A stretch of 64,000 nucleotides of DNA from Exserohilum rostratum (taxonomy: Eukaryota; Ascomycota; Dothideomycetes; Pleosporales; Pleosporaceae), in the NCBI GenBank assembly GCA_026367775.1, contig CP111166.1:62001-126000 (forward strand), given 5' to 3'. This document shows positions 1 to 14,735 of the stretch, piece by piece (position 1 is the stretch's first letter; each line of letters opens with the position of its first letter). The notes below the pieces were generated by a model. It saw only the letters and a program-made list of their open reading frames with translations. It did no database searches and was not told the DNA's origin. Both the position numbers and the translations under genes were made by a program.

Positions 1-2575
1 CAAGGCTATCTAGATAGCTAGGCTCATGCCTAGGGATAGGACCTTTAGTCTAAAGACGACTTTATAATCCGCGTAGCGGGGATCCTCTAGGTTGTCTAGC
101 GTATCTTAAGGGCGTTAGGTTAAAGCATTAGCTTTATTATTAGTACTGCTAGGTGCGTAGGTAATTTCAAAATTAAATTAAGATAAGAATAATAACTAGT
201 AGGCTTGCCTCTAGGTAAGCTTTTTTATAGTTATAAATAATTCTAGATTTTTATAATCTAAAATAACTTAAATAGTGTGTAGGGACCTAATTAGCTTAGG
301 TTCCTATTCTTTAAAGGCCTAGATAATACCTATTAATTTAAGGTTATAAATGTTATAATTGCACTTAGCTATAGTATACTTTTTTAAGAAAAATGCAATA
401 GGTTATAGGTCTCTATACGCATTACGTTACTTTATAACTCTTTTAGTTACCTATCTAGAGGCATCTATAAAGATAAAAATTTCCTTAGTTAGATTAAAAT
501 ATATAAGAACAATTCTAGGTTAAAATACGTCCTTTAGTGCCTAGAACGCAGCTATTGTATTAAGGTTCTATTATAAGGTTTTATACACTATATAGCTCTT
601 ACCTATAGTTCTATCTTTCCTTAGGTAGCCTAGCTTTACTTAAGCCTAAATTATTAAGGTAAGGGGAAGCGTAATTTTAGAGTAGTCCTTAATAAAGCGG
701 CGGTAGAATCCTGTATAACCTAGGAATCCTAGGAGGCCTTTTGCGTTGTTAGGTATTGTCTAATCTTTAATGCATTCTACTTTAGCAGGATCTATTTTAA
801 TGCCCTAGTCTATAATTATTATGCCTAGAAACTTAACTTAGGTTTTATAGAATTCTAATTTCTTAGGGTTAATATAGAATCCTTTAGCTTTTAGCTAAGA
901 AAGAACTGTTTTTACATATTATACGTAGTTAGTTTTGTTTTCTAAGTATACTAGAATATTATTAAGGTACGCTATGCAGCAGTCGTCTAGTAGATTGAAT
1001 AGCGCGCTATTAATAGCGCGTTAGAATGTTACTAGGGCATTACATAACCTAAAGGGCATAACTTTATACTAATAAGTGCCTTAATAGGTAGAGAATACTA
1101 TTAACTATTCTAACCTCGCTTTTATCTAGATTTAATAAAAGGCGTAAATAACGTTAAACTTTAAGAAGATTGTAGCTTTATTTAACTTTATAAGCGTTTC
1201 TTAGAAGAAGGGAATAGAGTAGTAGTTCTTAATAGTAGCGTTGTTAAGGTTATAAAAGTCTACGCATACGTAGATACCTCTGTCTAGTTTTCCTATAATA
1301 AGTAACGAGTTACGTGCTAGAGAGTTATATTTTTTAATAAAGCCCTAAGCCTCTATTCTTTCTATATAAGCTTAGATAGCTTCTAGTTACGTGCCTAAAA
1401 ATAGGCGTGCCTAGTAGTTAGGGATTTTTGCGCCTAGCTTAAGCTTAATCTTTAAATCTAGGTTTAATCTTTCCGCTAATATAGCTGCAGCTATTTTATT
1501 AAAAACTAAGATGCACTCTGCGTATATCTTAAAAAGAGATAGTAGTAAGATATCCTAGAGGTGCACCTCTAGGGGAGCGTCTATATACTTATTAAAGTTA
1601 TCCCCTATTACTACTTAGTAAAGATATACGTCCGCCACTTATAAGGTAATAATTATAAACACGTTTGTAGATTTCTTTACTATTTTCTACATTACTTATA
1701 GTAAGATATATTAAATATCTACTAAATTCTATCTAGGTGCTTCTACTATAGGTATAGCTCTAGAAGAAGTTTCGCACTCTAGGTGTTATTGCTTAGGGTA
1801 GTCACCCTTGTATTAAACTACTAGCTCGTATTTAGATTACTAGTAAGTAGCTTTGTAGTAGAGATCTAGAAAGGAAATCCTACTACGTCTATAGTTAAGA
1901 TAGAGTTAGTAGGTATAGCGCTAGCTAAACTCTAAGACTAGGTTAAAGTCGCTACATAATTTAACTATATATGCTAAGACTCGCTCTAGATGCAAGTCTA
2001 TATAAAGATAGAATTCTACTTAATATATAATTATCTTAGTAGGTTCGCTTAAATACCCCTTATAAAGTTAAGGTTAGACTAAGTAGATTTATTAGAGTGT
2101 ATAAATCTGCTTTAGGAAGGTAGATAAGATAAAATTCTTATTAGCCCTGTTATTAGCTAGCGTTTAGGTAATGTATAGTAAGTCTAGGTGCCTACCTAGG
2201 TATAAATAAAATAAGAACTAAGAGAGGTTTAAGAGAGTATTATAGTTTTGTATAGAGGTAACTATATATTACAGTAGCGTTAGTAATAGTATAAGGCCTA
2301 ATAATATAGTAGAAGCGCAGAAGTTAGCCTTCTATTCTGCTTAGGGGACCTTAGGCGTAGGCTATGCGCCTAAGGTTAAGCGTTTTCTAATTCGCTACCC
2401 TCTTCCTCTTAATCTAATTTAGTAGGGTCTTCTAAGTAATAGCTTACTAGGTCTTTATCTTTAGATATTATAACGTGTGCTTAGCAATGCTGCACCTTAT
2501 ATTTTCTCGCAGGATAGTTATATATAAGGTAGCCTCTCTCTTTATAGTAAAAGCATAACTAATTAGTTTTCTCTT
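1..2575 (-). mobile_element. RIP-degraded Ty3/Gypsy retrotransposon relic (pol and gag end)
   Basis: Reading the minus strand through many stops recovers a Ty3/Gypsy polyprotein. A gag-type CCHC zinc knuckle lies at about 2491-2570, with its cysteines and histidine mostly changed to tyrosine. Reverse transcriptase follows at about 1400-660, including 'VMPFRLCNA' and the catalytic box as 'AYLNN' (YLDD with both D codons changed). The 'GFYRRFIKDYS' connection is near 670-720. RNase H follows at about 600-300, with 'IFIDAS' and 'AFFLKKYTIAKCNY'. The order fits gag-protease-RT-RNaseH, and the integrase would lie left of the window. The stops and substitutions fit C-to-T or G-to-A change. It is non-functional. 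I could not find its LTRs. Confidence 0.8.
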
Positions 2576-5500
2576 TAGGGGCGGCCTTCTTAGCTATAAG
2601 TCCCTATAGTTGTCCTCTTGTTACTATATTCTAACTAGCACTAGTTGTTGTAGGATTCTTATATAGTAGTAAGTAGCGCTTGTTTACTATTTTATATTCT
2701 ACTAATTAAAGCAATTTACGCGTTCTAGTTAGTTGCGGGCTAGAAGGGGCTAGGGAATTAAATTAGCGTTGTTAGCGACTTGCAAGACTAAGTCGTAGAG
2801 GGAGAAAAACTCCTATTCTATTACTATTGTATAATTAATAGCGGTAAGGCTATTACGTAGGTAGTTTAAGAGTTTCTATATAAGCGTTACTTTACGTAAT
2901 AGCTAGGGGATATAGAGAATAGTAGATAGGCAAATAAACTTTACGCAGAACTTGTTTTAAGCGGCCTATTCGCTATATTTAGTTTTCTAGGGGTATAACA
3001 ATTACTCTATATCGCGTATAGCTATAGCGATAGGGTTTATATTACTATAGGCATGCTAAAGTGCAACTAGTGCATCTATATTATTATTAAATTGCAGAGT
3101 TACGCCTATCTTTAGTGCTAATAGTAAGGCTTTAGCTTCTTCTCCTGTATTATAGTAGATAGAGTATGCCCTTATTCCTACGTCCTAGTATAGCTGTCTC
3201 TTAAACTACTAAAGAGTAGCTAGTTCTTAGAAAAAATAATTAAGGTCCCCTAGTCTTCTAGTAAATAGTTTAGGCTAGTAGATAGTATAATTATTCTATA
3301 TAGACTAGTTAAATAAGTTATTAATTATTGTCTATATATACTAGAGACTATTAGGGACTAGTTGCTCTAGAAGATTAGCTAGGAGTTTAGGGCAGCTATA
3401 TTGTCTTCTAAGAGTAGCTCTAGCCCTTAAGTTACCTAGCTTTAGAATGCTAGTATATTATAGGGCTTAAGTGTTGCATAGTAGAAGATTATTAGAGAAA
3501 CCTAGGTCCGTAATTAGGCTACAGGCCTTTAGCAGGTCTAAGCCTTAATAGATTAGGCTAGTAGCTAGATCCTTATATTTCTGCTACTAGAATTTAGCTT
3601 ATGCCTACTGCTCTAACGATAATTTCTTCTAGAGGGCTCCTTTTTCCTACTAGTTATTAAAGTCCTTAATTAACTACTAGTACTTTTCTACTACTATAGA
3701 GTAGTCCCTTACTTATTAGTAAGCTTAGTTAAGGTCGCCTTAAGTTTTAGCTAGCTTATACTATATCTTAGACAAGTGTTAGGTAGCTCTTATTAGAGCG
3801 TATTAGAGCCCTAATAAGAGTCGTGCTAGCTATACTAGATCTAGGCCTAGTAGGTTTTCTAGAGTAAGCTCCCTTAGTAGCTAGTCTTGCTTGCTAAAGA
3901 CCTTAGTTAGCTAGGCTAAAGTTGCGCTCTACTTAGACTTATTCTAGACTATTTTTAGTATCTTAAGAAGAGCTGTAGAGTTGTAGACTATAATATTAGA
4001 GAAGAAACTAGTCTTAGCAGCTTCGCGTTTAAGCTTCTAGTAGTAGTTAATTAAGGTTCCTAACTTAGTTTAGAGTTTCTAGATTATTAAGTTTAACCCT
4101 TTATTCTCTATATCTATTTTAACTAAACTTCCTTAGTATAAGGAGTTGCAAGAGGTATGTAGTTAAAATTTTTTACTTAATAAGTAGGTAGAGCTAGCTA
4201 AAGCTAATTAAGAGGCTAGCTTAGCTTAGCGTTTACTTTTATCTTTATTAGACCTTTCTACTATAGCGGTGGCCTTAAAGAGGATATAATCCTATAATAG
4301 CTAGACGTGTAGGCTATCTAGGAGCTAGTGTAGTAAAAAAAAATTAGACAATAGCGTTTTTATTACGTAGTAGCTTAACTATAGGCTAATTAGCTAGAAG
4401 CTTAGTAAATTATTGTAGAATTCCTCTTAAGCCTAGAGGTCCCTCTCTTCTTCCTAAAGAATAGAGGTATAGCTCTTACTAAAGAGCTAAATCTCTATAA
4501 ATTTCTTAGTAGTAGAGCCCTTACTAAAGGGCTATTTTTTTAAATAAGGTAATACTTTTACTAAAAAGCTTACTAGCCTTACTAAAGGCTTATAGCGCTT
4601 AAATTTAAAAAATTTTAGTAACCTACGCTATTTATTGCCTGCAAAGTCTAAAGGATATAGGTCTGCTATTATGTTAGGTAGGCAACAAGGAAAGAGAAGG
4701 AAGCTAATAGAATAGGTAGATTTAAGAAAGTAAAATAGTAGACACAGAGCTATCTAAGTAGGTAGTCTATAATATATAGTAAGGCACTAGCGGGTAAGCT
4801 AGGCCTAATAGAGAAAGAAGCGTGAATAGGGGGAAAAGTAAAGGGAAGCGGAGCGTAGCCCTTACACCTCTAAGCTTCTTTATAAATAGAATAAGTATAG
4901 TAGCTAAAGAGCTACTTATAGAAATAAAGCCCTTCTTAAAAAGTAAAGTAAGCTCTTTTTAGAGAACTAAAAGCTCCCTATATAATATACTATAGAGGGG
5001 TCTCTATAGTAGCTAAGTGTCCTTTAGCTCTAACTTAATCTTATAGTCTACTTCTAGCCCTTAGTATAGTAGAAGCTTCTTAGCTTCTTTAGGGCTAAAA
5101 AGCTTATAAAACTCTTAATACTACACTAGTAGTAGCGCTTATATATCTATAAGCTTCTTTAGTTATAGCGCTTTATTAATATCTATAATTAATATAATAA
5201 AAATCTAAACACTATCTAAAGCGCTTTTATACTTATAGACTAAAGCTATAAATATTATAGCGCTAACTTAGCTAACTTCTCTTTATACTAACCCTTCTAT
5301 AGACCTTACTTAAATACTCTTTAAGTAGATAAAAATACTCTTCTTAGCTAAGGCTATTATTATATTATAGTATTCTATCTACTCTTTCTCTAAGTATATA
5401 TTCTTACTAGAGAATAAATCTATTATATATATATAGGTAGTTTCCTTATACTTATATAGCTTAAATAGAAATTAGGTAACTTTATTAATCTCTAATAGTT

Positions 5501-5849
5501 TACTATTTACTCCCTTAATTATTTAGGTAAGAATCTAAAAGTGCTCTAGATAGTAGTAGTAAGTAAATCTCTTATTGATTAGCGTATAGTAAAAGCATCT
5601 ATAGTTAATTAGTACTATAGCATTTACTATATTATTTATAATTAGGTCTATTATAATTAGTAGAGGACGTATATACTTTTACTAAAACTAACTTTATTTA
5701 CTACTTATCTACTAATCTATCTTTAGAAGCTCTAAGCTAAGACTTTAGCTTAGAGCTTCTTTTTTTCTAAGTTACTATCTTCTAGGTTCTTAGTCTACTT
5801 CTAGTAACTCTACCTTCTATCCTTATAAACTACTTTTATTTTCTTAACC
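2576..5849. other. AT-rich RIP-mutated repeat DNA, no gene
   Basis: This stretch has no open frame of useful length and is saturated with TA dinucleotides. The part just right of the Gypsy zinc knuckle is probably the rest of that element's gag, but I could not read a convincing protein. Between about 4440 and 5000 there are imperfect repeats built on 'ttactaaagggct' and 'aaagagct'. Confidence 0.6.
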
Positions 5850-6060
5850 TTAGTAGTATTTAGGTAGTTTCTAGTAATATAGCCTAATTCTCTATAGCTA
5901 TAGTAGTTAGGTAGAGGCTATTTTAGTCTACTATTTACCTTCTATACTTAGTTAACCTTTAAAAGCTCCTAGTCTATCGCCTTTAGGTTATTATTTTACT
6001 AAGTAGTTTTTAAAGAGGCTTATATATAACTATAAGCTACGTTCTTTTAGTTCTTCCTAT
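5850..6060 (-). mobile_element. Second gag zinc-knuckle relic, RIP-degraded
   Basis: The minus strand at about 5859-5911 reads 'NYYSYRELGYITRNYLN'. This is recognisable as a retroviral-type CCHC knuckle (C-x2-C-x4-H-x4-C) in which the cysteines and histidine have become tyrosine, as expected from TGC-to-TAC and CAC-to-TAC changes. A lysine-rich tail follows. It differs from the knuckle at about 2530, so it belongs to another retroelement copy or family. The rest of that element is too decayed to trace. Confidence 0.55.
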
Positions 6061-9000
6061 ATAGCTATATCTAGTATAAGTTATTAGAAAGCTTAATTAC
6101 CTTATCTATATATTTTTTTAGACTTCTATTCTTTAAAGTATAAAGTATTAGCTTTTAAAGCTCTTTTTTAAGTCTCTTACTAAATATCTTATAAGCTACT
6201 ACTAGGCTAAACTACTATTAAGACTTTATATAAAGTTAGTTAAACTCTAAGATATAGTTATATATTAGTTATTATTTTTACTTTAAGTACTAAAGCTTAT
6301 TTAGCGCACGCTACTACTAGTATATATTTTAGAAGTAAGTATCTATATACTTTTATAAGCTAGCTATAGTTTATTTCTTATTCTTAAGCACTTAGAGAAG
6401 AAGAACTTAGTTTACTTTATCTTTTATTTAACTAAGCACGTATTAGACCTTTATATCCTCTATTAAGAATATAGCGTAGTTATACTTTAGCTTTCTTTTA
6501 TACTTAAATTTCTAACTTAGGTAGTTATTATATATACTATTAAAACGCTTTAAGTTAAGAAACTTATTTTTATAAGCTACTAGTTTAGTAGTTATTATTA
6601 GTAGTAGTAGAGGAGTATTAGCTCCTAAAGATAACTTTAAATATCCTTTAGCTTAGTTCCTTTTAAGTGCCTTTAGGTAGCTAGCTATTAAGCTTAGTAA
6701 CTATATTATCTACTCTATTATTTAGGCTATAGCGTTCTAATTAACCTTTAGTAAGCTCCCCTATCTTAGTAAGCCTTTCCCTCTTACAACTAATAATTAT
6801 TTAATAAATATTTTAATTATTAGTCTAATTACTACTTCTTTTTATTTATTCTCTCTTAGTATCTATATAATTTTACGTAGGATCTCTTTATTTAAGACTC
6901 TTACTTAGCTTTTAGTAGTAGCGTAAGCTACTAGCTCTTTAATATTTAAGTTAGAAGCGTTAGCCTCTATTACCTAATTCGCCTTTAGACGTCTTTTATC
7001 TTTGCCTACTAATATATAAGGCTTTTAATTATCCTTTAATTTACTTATATAGTTTTTAACTATAGCCTACTCTTTATTAGTAAGAACTAATAGAGCTTAC
7101 CTTTAGCTATACTTCTTTTCTAACTAGTACTAAGTAGCGTCTAGCTACTACTATATTATATTTCTAAGAAGACCTACGTCTTACTATTACACTTATAGGA
7201 TCTTATCTCTAATTAAGAGTAATTATATAGCTTATACTTTATCTAATAAAAGGTTAATAGAACTTCTTACTATAATATTTGCTTTTAGCTTTTTATATAC
7301 TAAGCTTAATTAGCCTTTAAGTAGTTTATTATATAACACTACGCCTATAGCTTAGCTTTCTAAGAAATAATAGGACTTTCTCTAGATAAGTTCTAGGCGT
7401 CTCTTTACCTACTATCTCTTACTACTTAACTTCCTATAAAGCTCTACTCTAAGTGTGCTATTTTATAATAGTTTACTTACTTACTATATTAAAGGCTTTT
7501 TATACTTATTATAGTACTAACTCTATATTACTAGCTTATACTTAATAGTATATTCTAAACTAGTTAGAAGATAGTCTACCTAGAGCTTATATCTTATTAG
7601 AATTAAATACAAAATATAAGAAGCTACGCTTTATAGAGTAATTATAAAGTATATAAAAAGTTATATTTAATAAAAAGCTATAGAGTCTACTTACGTAGTG
7701 CTTATTTACTTATTAGAGAAAGGTTATACTAAGTATCTAAGCGCGTTATCTAAGCGCTGCTTAGGTGTTATATAGATACTAAGTTATAAAGTAAGACCTA
7801 GCGTTTACTACTTAACTAAGATTCTATTAAGAAGCTATCTAAAAGGGCGTTCAGCCTATTATATTACTTACTCTTTTAGCTTAGTAAGCTTCTTTAAGTT
7901 AGACTAGTAATTACGTTATATAGGCTTACTAACGTATTAGTAGTAGATTATTTATTCTAATATATTATAAATAGTAGTAGCACTATAATTACTCTATTGT
8001 TATATAGAATAGGTTACTAATACTTCTCTAATTTTGTTCTAGGTTAGAGTAAGTAAGCCTCTTAGAGTTAGCTCTATAGGAGTTATTAAGGGATTCTTAT
8101 AGAAAAGAGTTATAGAAGTTAACTAAAAGTTAATTAATAAATCTAATCTATATTACTATAGACTAATAAGTAATAATCTTATTAAGTAAAGATACTAGTA
8201 AGAAAGTATAATTTAAGTTAACTATAATAAGAGTAATAATAAAATCTATCTATTTTTATATTCTTATTACTTCTAGTTTTACTATCTTATCTATCCTATC
8301 TTAGTAGGATAGTTAAGATAGTACTACTATCCCTTCCTATACTACTATTCTAGATAGCTAGCCTTAGTAGAATAGTATATTATATAACTTTAAGCCCTAT
8401 AATAACTATCTTATCTATTAGGATCTTTAGTAGTTTCTTAACTATTTACTATTATACCTAGGGAGAGAATTCTTCCTATTATTACTTATAATATCTATAT
8501 CTAACTAGATTTGATAAAAAATATAGTAAGCTAGATATCTACTTTATTTAAAGCTAACTAATTAGTGTTACATTAAGCTATTATATACTAAGATAAGAGA
8601 GGTGTATAAAGTTAGTAGAGTGTAGCGCTCACTTATACGCAGCGCTTACTTGTAAAATATATTAACTATAGATATATTAATCTTAGGCTAATATTAAAGT
8701 ATAATAGCTTTTACTAATAAATTAATATTAGATCTGATAAATTTAATAGATCTTTTAGATATAATAAAGAGAATAGCTAAGTAGCTTATTCTTTAATATT
8801 AACTACTTTAGAGTATATAAAGTATCTACTTTAAAGCTAATAATATAGATTCTTAAAGTAGAACTTAAAAATTTTATATATATTTTTATATTTACTTTAA
8901 AAATATACTAGAATAGTATAGAACTATTCTAAATAACTAATTCAATAATCTTAGTTTATTTATATATAAACTAAAGTACACTTATTATAGTAGTTATATA

Positions 9001-9117
9001 TATATATAACTTTAAAAAATATATACTTCTAAACTACTTTTTTTTAATTTCTATAGTTAGCTTTTTATATCTTAAATCTAAGCTTTTTAATATTAAAAAT
9101 AAAGATATATTCTTATA
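6061..9117. other. AT-rich RIP-mutated DNA, no gene
   Basis: Continuous AT-rich sequence with dense TA/TAG/TAA and no coding frame on either strand. It is visibly more degraded than the Copia element inserted at its right end. I see no recognisable domain. Confidence 0.6.
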
Positions 9118-9122
9118 GAGTA
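9118..9122. repeat. Target-site duplication GAGTA, left copy
   Basis: GAGTA directly precedes the 5' LTR and is repeated exactly at 14957-14961 after the 3' LTR. Five bases is the usual duplication length for LTR elements and fixes the element boundaries. Confidence 0.85.
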
Positions 9123-9343
9123 TATTAGAATCAATTAGAACTTAACTATAAGTTCTACTAATCCGCGACACTGATTAGACGATATAGAGACTAGTAGAGA
9201 CGTTGTTACTACCTATTAGCCTGTGCGCGTAGACGCTATAGATACGTAATATAATAGCTACTATAAGATAATTAATCTACTTCCTTACTATTATATTATA
9301 GCTACAAGTTAATTTACTTTGTAACACCTTTATTATACTAACA
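9123..9343 (+). repeat. 5' LTR of Ty1/Copia element (221 bp)
   Basis: This aligns without gaps to 14736-14956. The intact 3' copy starts TGTTGG and ends ACTAACA; here the start reads TATTAG. By eye, every difference between the two copies is a C/T or G/A transition. This copy carries most of the T and A states, so it is the more heavily RIP-mutated one. Confidence 0.9.
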
Positions 9344-12300
9344 CTAATTAGTAGTTATATAAATACTATAGATTAGTAAGGAATATCTAATAGGAGGGAT
9401 AGCCTAGAGTTAAATAGGCTGTCCTAATAAAGAAGCGACTACTGCTGTTAACCTACCCTAGGGCGTAGAAGAGCGTAGTAGTGCGAAGTATAGGATTTTG
9501 AAGTTAAGCTCCCTCCTAAGGATAGGCTTGATAAATAGACCTGAAGGAGATCTTGATATTAAGCTCTCTCCTAAGGATAGGCTTGATAGATAGATCTGCG
9601 TCTACTACGCAACTAAACCTTAAAGATAAGACTATCTACTATCTTGTAAGCGTAAGCGCAAGACTAAGCGTATAGTGATTAATATGCTAGGGTATACTAG
9701 CGTCTGGAATCGCGCTTGGTTTGAAGAGTGTTACTGATAAGAACACGCTAATAAGGACATCGCCTATGGCGCTATAGTACTAACTAAGCTAGTTAATACT
9801 TATACCCTTGACTAGATTATATTAGTTAAAGAAAGCCTACTTATTGATATGTTCTTTCTTAAGGACTTTAAGGAGAGTTTCAAGGGCTAGGAATATAAGA
9901 GATTTAATAAGATTGATAAGCGTATTAGGAAGGTGATAAAGCTACTCTTCCTAGAGCGAGGAATCTATATTGAGCTATATAACTAGTGTACTCTTGCTGA
10001 CTAATATGCAACTCTTCTAACATTAAGCGCCTGCCTAAGGTGGCTAGAGGAAGAACTCTAAATAGCGATGACTAACCCTGACTTTAGAAGCCTATAGGTG
10101 GTGGAGATCTGTGAGAGAACCGCTAGCTATAGCATAAAAGCTTAAACTCTTTTACCTTTAACTGTAGCTACTAAGACAGCTTAGCGCTAGGCAACACTAG
10201 CTTAGATACTATAAAGAGGAGTTAGCTACTCTGCGATACTTCCTCTAGCCTCGCTGACTGAGTTCTATAAAGCTTAACCTCGCCTACTAAGATAAGATGA
10301 GACTTGATGGAGACGCGAAGAGACACCGTAATTTGCTCCCTATGAGGGAGCGCGATAGACTTAGATAGAGCTGATAGTATAGCTGTCCTACACGCGCGTA
10401 CTTACTGACCTTGCGAAGCTTTATAATAACGAGATAAAGTTCTCTAGTAGTTTGTATGACGTTCTTACTATAAAGCTAAGGATATTTTACGACACCTACG
10501 TAAAAGTTAGTATAGCTCCCGCCTAATACTACCTAGCCTTTAGCACTATGCTAAGTGGTAGAGCCTAGAGCTATTACTACTAGTACCTTGCGTAAAGTGG
10601 CATGCCCTTTAAGGTAATGGTGGAATAAATAAGATTGTATTTCTATACGCCTAAGAACTACTAGCTCTTCTTAAATGAGTGGCGATAAATTATGCTTAAG
10701 GATATTGTTGTAGCAAATCTAAACAAGGATCTAGCGTAATGCTTTAAGATTGTAATTAAACGTCTCTAATAGACGTATTAAGGACTTGTGTAGAACTTTG
10801 GAACTAGTGAGGGCAGCCTCGCAGGCTAGCTAGTCTCTGCCTGCTAAGGTGTACTAGCCTGTAGCAGCGTCCTAATACAGCCTGCCTTAACGTTTGAAGG
10901 AGTAGCTGCTAACCTGCGCAGCGCTATAGGCATATGGATGCGCTGCAACGCGAATAGGTAGTACATGTAAGGCGAGTAGCTCGTGAATAAGTAAGCCTTC
11001 TACATAGATTGGTGGTATAACCGCCATAACACCCGTCGCCTATTTAATAGCAGGCTTGACCGCTATAATAAAGACAGGCCTTATCCAGGTAGAGCAAGTA
11101 GTAACCGCTTAGGAAGTAACACTAGTAAGAAATGCTTTATCTGTAATAAGATAGGCTGCTAGTTAACACGCCACTTAATTGAGGAGCGTAGACGATCGCG
11201 ATAGCGCTTCTAGAATTACGTCCAAGATAGAGACATTGACTTTAACTATGAGGTATTCCTTATGAGCTTTGAAGGCATTGACATTGACGACGATGACGGT
11301 AACGAAGATAATAAGGACCTAGATCTATACTTTTAGAGCTACAACAAGTAGTTCCTAACGTCAGCCTGTGGAGCTATTAATAGGCGTCTTATTACCACGC
11401 GTCTTAACAATGCAGTAATAGCCTACGCAGCCATAGGCACTGACCTATGCGGCGACGACTTGCAAAAAGGGGAGACTTACCTGTTTACCTTCTACAGCTG
11501 CTATGGTGAGAATACTTTTTAAGGCATTATGCTAGACATAGGCGCCGCAGGCATATCAATAGCTGGCGAGACCTAAGTTAAAGCGCTACAACGCCTAATG
11601 CTGTCTGTATATATTGACATGATAAAGGCGGGTAGCTACTGCATTAGATTTGGAGATAATCTAGAATGTGTCTTACTAGGCGACGTTAAAGTGAGCACGC
11701 CTGTTGGCGAGATCGACTTCGCCGTAATGCCTACGAACACACCCTTCCTGCTGTGCTTGGCGGACATGGATTGTTATAGAATCTACCTTAATAACGTCGA
11801 CAACGTTCTCGTACACTAGGGAAAGGAACACCCTATTGTCTGTAAATGGGGCCACCTATGGCTACTGCTTGACGAGGAGCAAACTGCTGTACATTACCTT
11901 ACTGAGACTGAGCTGCGCCAGCTACACTAAAGGTTTGGACACCTAGTAGCAGATCGTCTCTATAAGCTGCTTGAGAAGACGGAACACGAAGACGTTAATA
12001 AGGACATCCTCAAGAGGATTGAGAAATATTGCCACTAGTGCTAGCTATATAGTAAGGCACCTGGCTGCTTTAAGTTCACTGTCCGCGACGACATTGACTT
12101 TAACTTTTGAGTGATCGTTGATATTATGTACCTTAACTAAAAACCCGTCCTACACGCGGTAGACGAGGCAACTGCCTTTCAGGCCGCGAGATTTCTGCGC
12201 GATATAAAGGCGAGCACAACCTGGGATACGCTGTGAGCAATGTGGATTGATATGTACGTTGGGCTACTAGATATTATTGCGATAGATGCTGGTAAGAGCT

Positions 12301-14735
12301 TTATTAGCGAGGAGTTCGTGAATAGCGCGAACTTCATGGCGATAGAAGTCTAGGAAGTCCCTGTTGAAGCCTATAACTTGATTGGCAAGGTTGAGTGATA
12401 TTACGCAGTGATCTGACGCGCGTACGAAATTATCTTGGAGGAGCTAGGTGGCATAACCTTAGCAGAGCACATCTTGCAGATGGCTGTTAAGGCCGCTAAC
12501 GACACGGTAGGACCTGACGGCCTCGTCCTAACGCTCCTGGTGTTCGGCACTTATCCTAGACTGTTGAAGATATCTCCTCTATTGCTGTCGATTACTGCGA
12601 GAGCAGTAGCGATTAGAAAAGCTACCGCTGAAATCTGACGAATTAAGGTAACCTGACAGATCGTAGACGCTCTAGCGATAAGAAATGGACTAGACATAAG
12701 AGCTATAGTTGAGCTGCTATTGCAAAGTAAAGTTAAGGTGTGGCGAGAGAGTAGTGGGTGGACAGGCCCCTACAACCTTCTGGCCTTTAACGACGACTAG
12801 ATAGCTGCGGTCGTGGATTTTAATGGTAGACAGGCGACTTTCTGGACAATAATTGTCTGCCTGTACTACGAAGACGAATACACAGCTACGCAGGCTAGCC
12901 GTAATAATGACACAATAGTTGACACGACGGACGACGCTGTGGGAGTAGGCGATGACGTAGGACTAGATGAAGACTATCAGCCTGAATAATCAGCGCTGCC
13001 GCCTCGCTGCGGCTGCGGCCGCCTAAAAGGCTCTAAGAACAGACTAAAGTAGACATTTCTAACTTGAAAGGAGTAGGACGATTACGATTTAGCTATTAGG
13101 CTACGGCTTGATAGAAAGATTACGACGCTAGGCAAGCCTTTTGAGGAGTCGACAAAGGCTAAGATTGAAGTATTAATCGCCTAGGGCGTATTCTGCTTTA
13201 AGCAATATAACGCTAATAAGCACGGCAGCGTACGCATCTTTAAATCGCGTATTGTTAACAAAGTTAAAGGTAAGATAATAGATCACCCCTATGAGAAATT
13301 GCGGCTAGTTATCTAAGGCTATAATGATAGGAACAAGGAGGTGATCTTAACCTAAAGCCCTACAATCTAGCGAGCTAGCTAGCGACTTATTGTCGCCTTA
13401 GCTCTATTGTTAATCGCGCAGGGCATGATCCTTTGGCTACAGGATATTACACAAGCCTATACGTAGTCTGACGACCACCTATAGCGTATGATTGTTACTA
13501 AACTCCCTATCTAGCTTTAATAGGCCTATCCTAAGGACACTATTATGGTTGTTATTAAACCGCTGTATAGAATTGCTGAAGCAGGCGCTTACTAGTAGTC
13601 TACTTACTTTAAGCACTATACTAATAAGCTAGAGATAGAGACGTTAACTTACAACCTATGTCTACTTATCTTAAAGGCTATAGTAGTAGGCTTTGGCGTT
13701 ATAGGCATGTAGATAGACAACACGCTAGGTCTATCTAATTAAGAATTTGCTAATAGAGAGAATAATTAACTATAATTTAAGGCGAAAGAAAGATAAGAAC
13801 TTAGCTAAGAGACGCCTATTGCCTTTAATAGATGTATCGTTATAATTGACTAGGATTAGATAGTTAGGCTATAACAGAAACGCTAAGGCGAAAAACTTAA
13901 GAACGCGCATGACGAGAGAAGCTATATCTAATAGTGAGCGAGAGGGGCATATCTCGCGACAATCTGTCAGCCTAAGGCAGCATTCAATCTAGCTGTGGTA
14001 GCTTAGGCAGCCACACTATTAAAAGAAGAAATATCTAGATTAAACAAGCGAATTAAATGGTAGAAGAACAACCTTAGTAGAGGCCTCACCTACATTAAAC
14101 TAGACATAGAGAAGCTTAAGCTTTTTACCTTTGTTAATGCTTTATTTGCTAATAACAAAGATCTAAGCTTATAAATAGGATATATTATTGTCCTAGGTAA
14201 CGAGACTACACCGCTAGATAAGGATAGTATTATAATTAGAGGCAATGTTTTATACTAGTTATTAACAAAATATAAGCGTATTACTAGAAGCGTCTTAGCT
14301 TTAGAAATCTATGCTATAGCCTATAGCGTTAATATCGCGATCGCGATAAGAGACACGATTAATTTAGTTATGAAGCGTCTAGGCTTACCTTAGGTGCCTC
14401 TTGTTATATATACTAACTCGCTCTCGCTCTATAAATGCCTTGTTAAGCTAGGTATAATAAAAGAGAAATGACTTATAATTGATATTATGGCATTACGTGA
14501 GGCTTACGAGCGTAGTGAGCTTACTAAGATACGCTAGATTAATAGACAAGATAACCTAGCTAACTCTATAATAAAAGCTAGCTTAAATTAAGCACTATAA
14601 GCTCTTATTAATAAGAATAAGCTAGAGCTACGCGTATAAGGCTGGGTTTACTAAAGCATATTAATAAGCTGTATTAACAGCGACATAAGATCATGGGATG
14701 CTAAAATAGTAGTTAATAAAAAGAAAGATAGTTAG

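Noticed and set aside
11598..11819. 73-codon open frame inside the Copia element
   Set aside because: It is a stop-free piece of the RIP-damaged Copia protease, not a separate gene.
12435..12638. 67-codon open frame inside the Copia element
   Set aside because: It lies in the integrase region of the same element and continues, through stops, on both sides.
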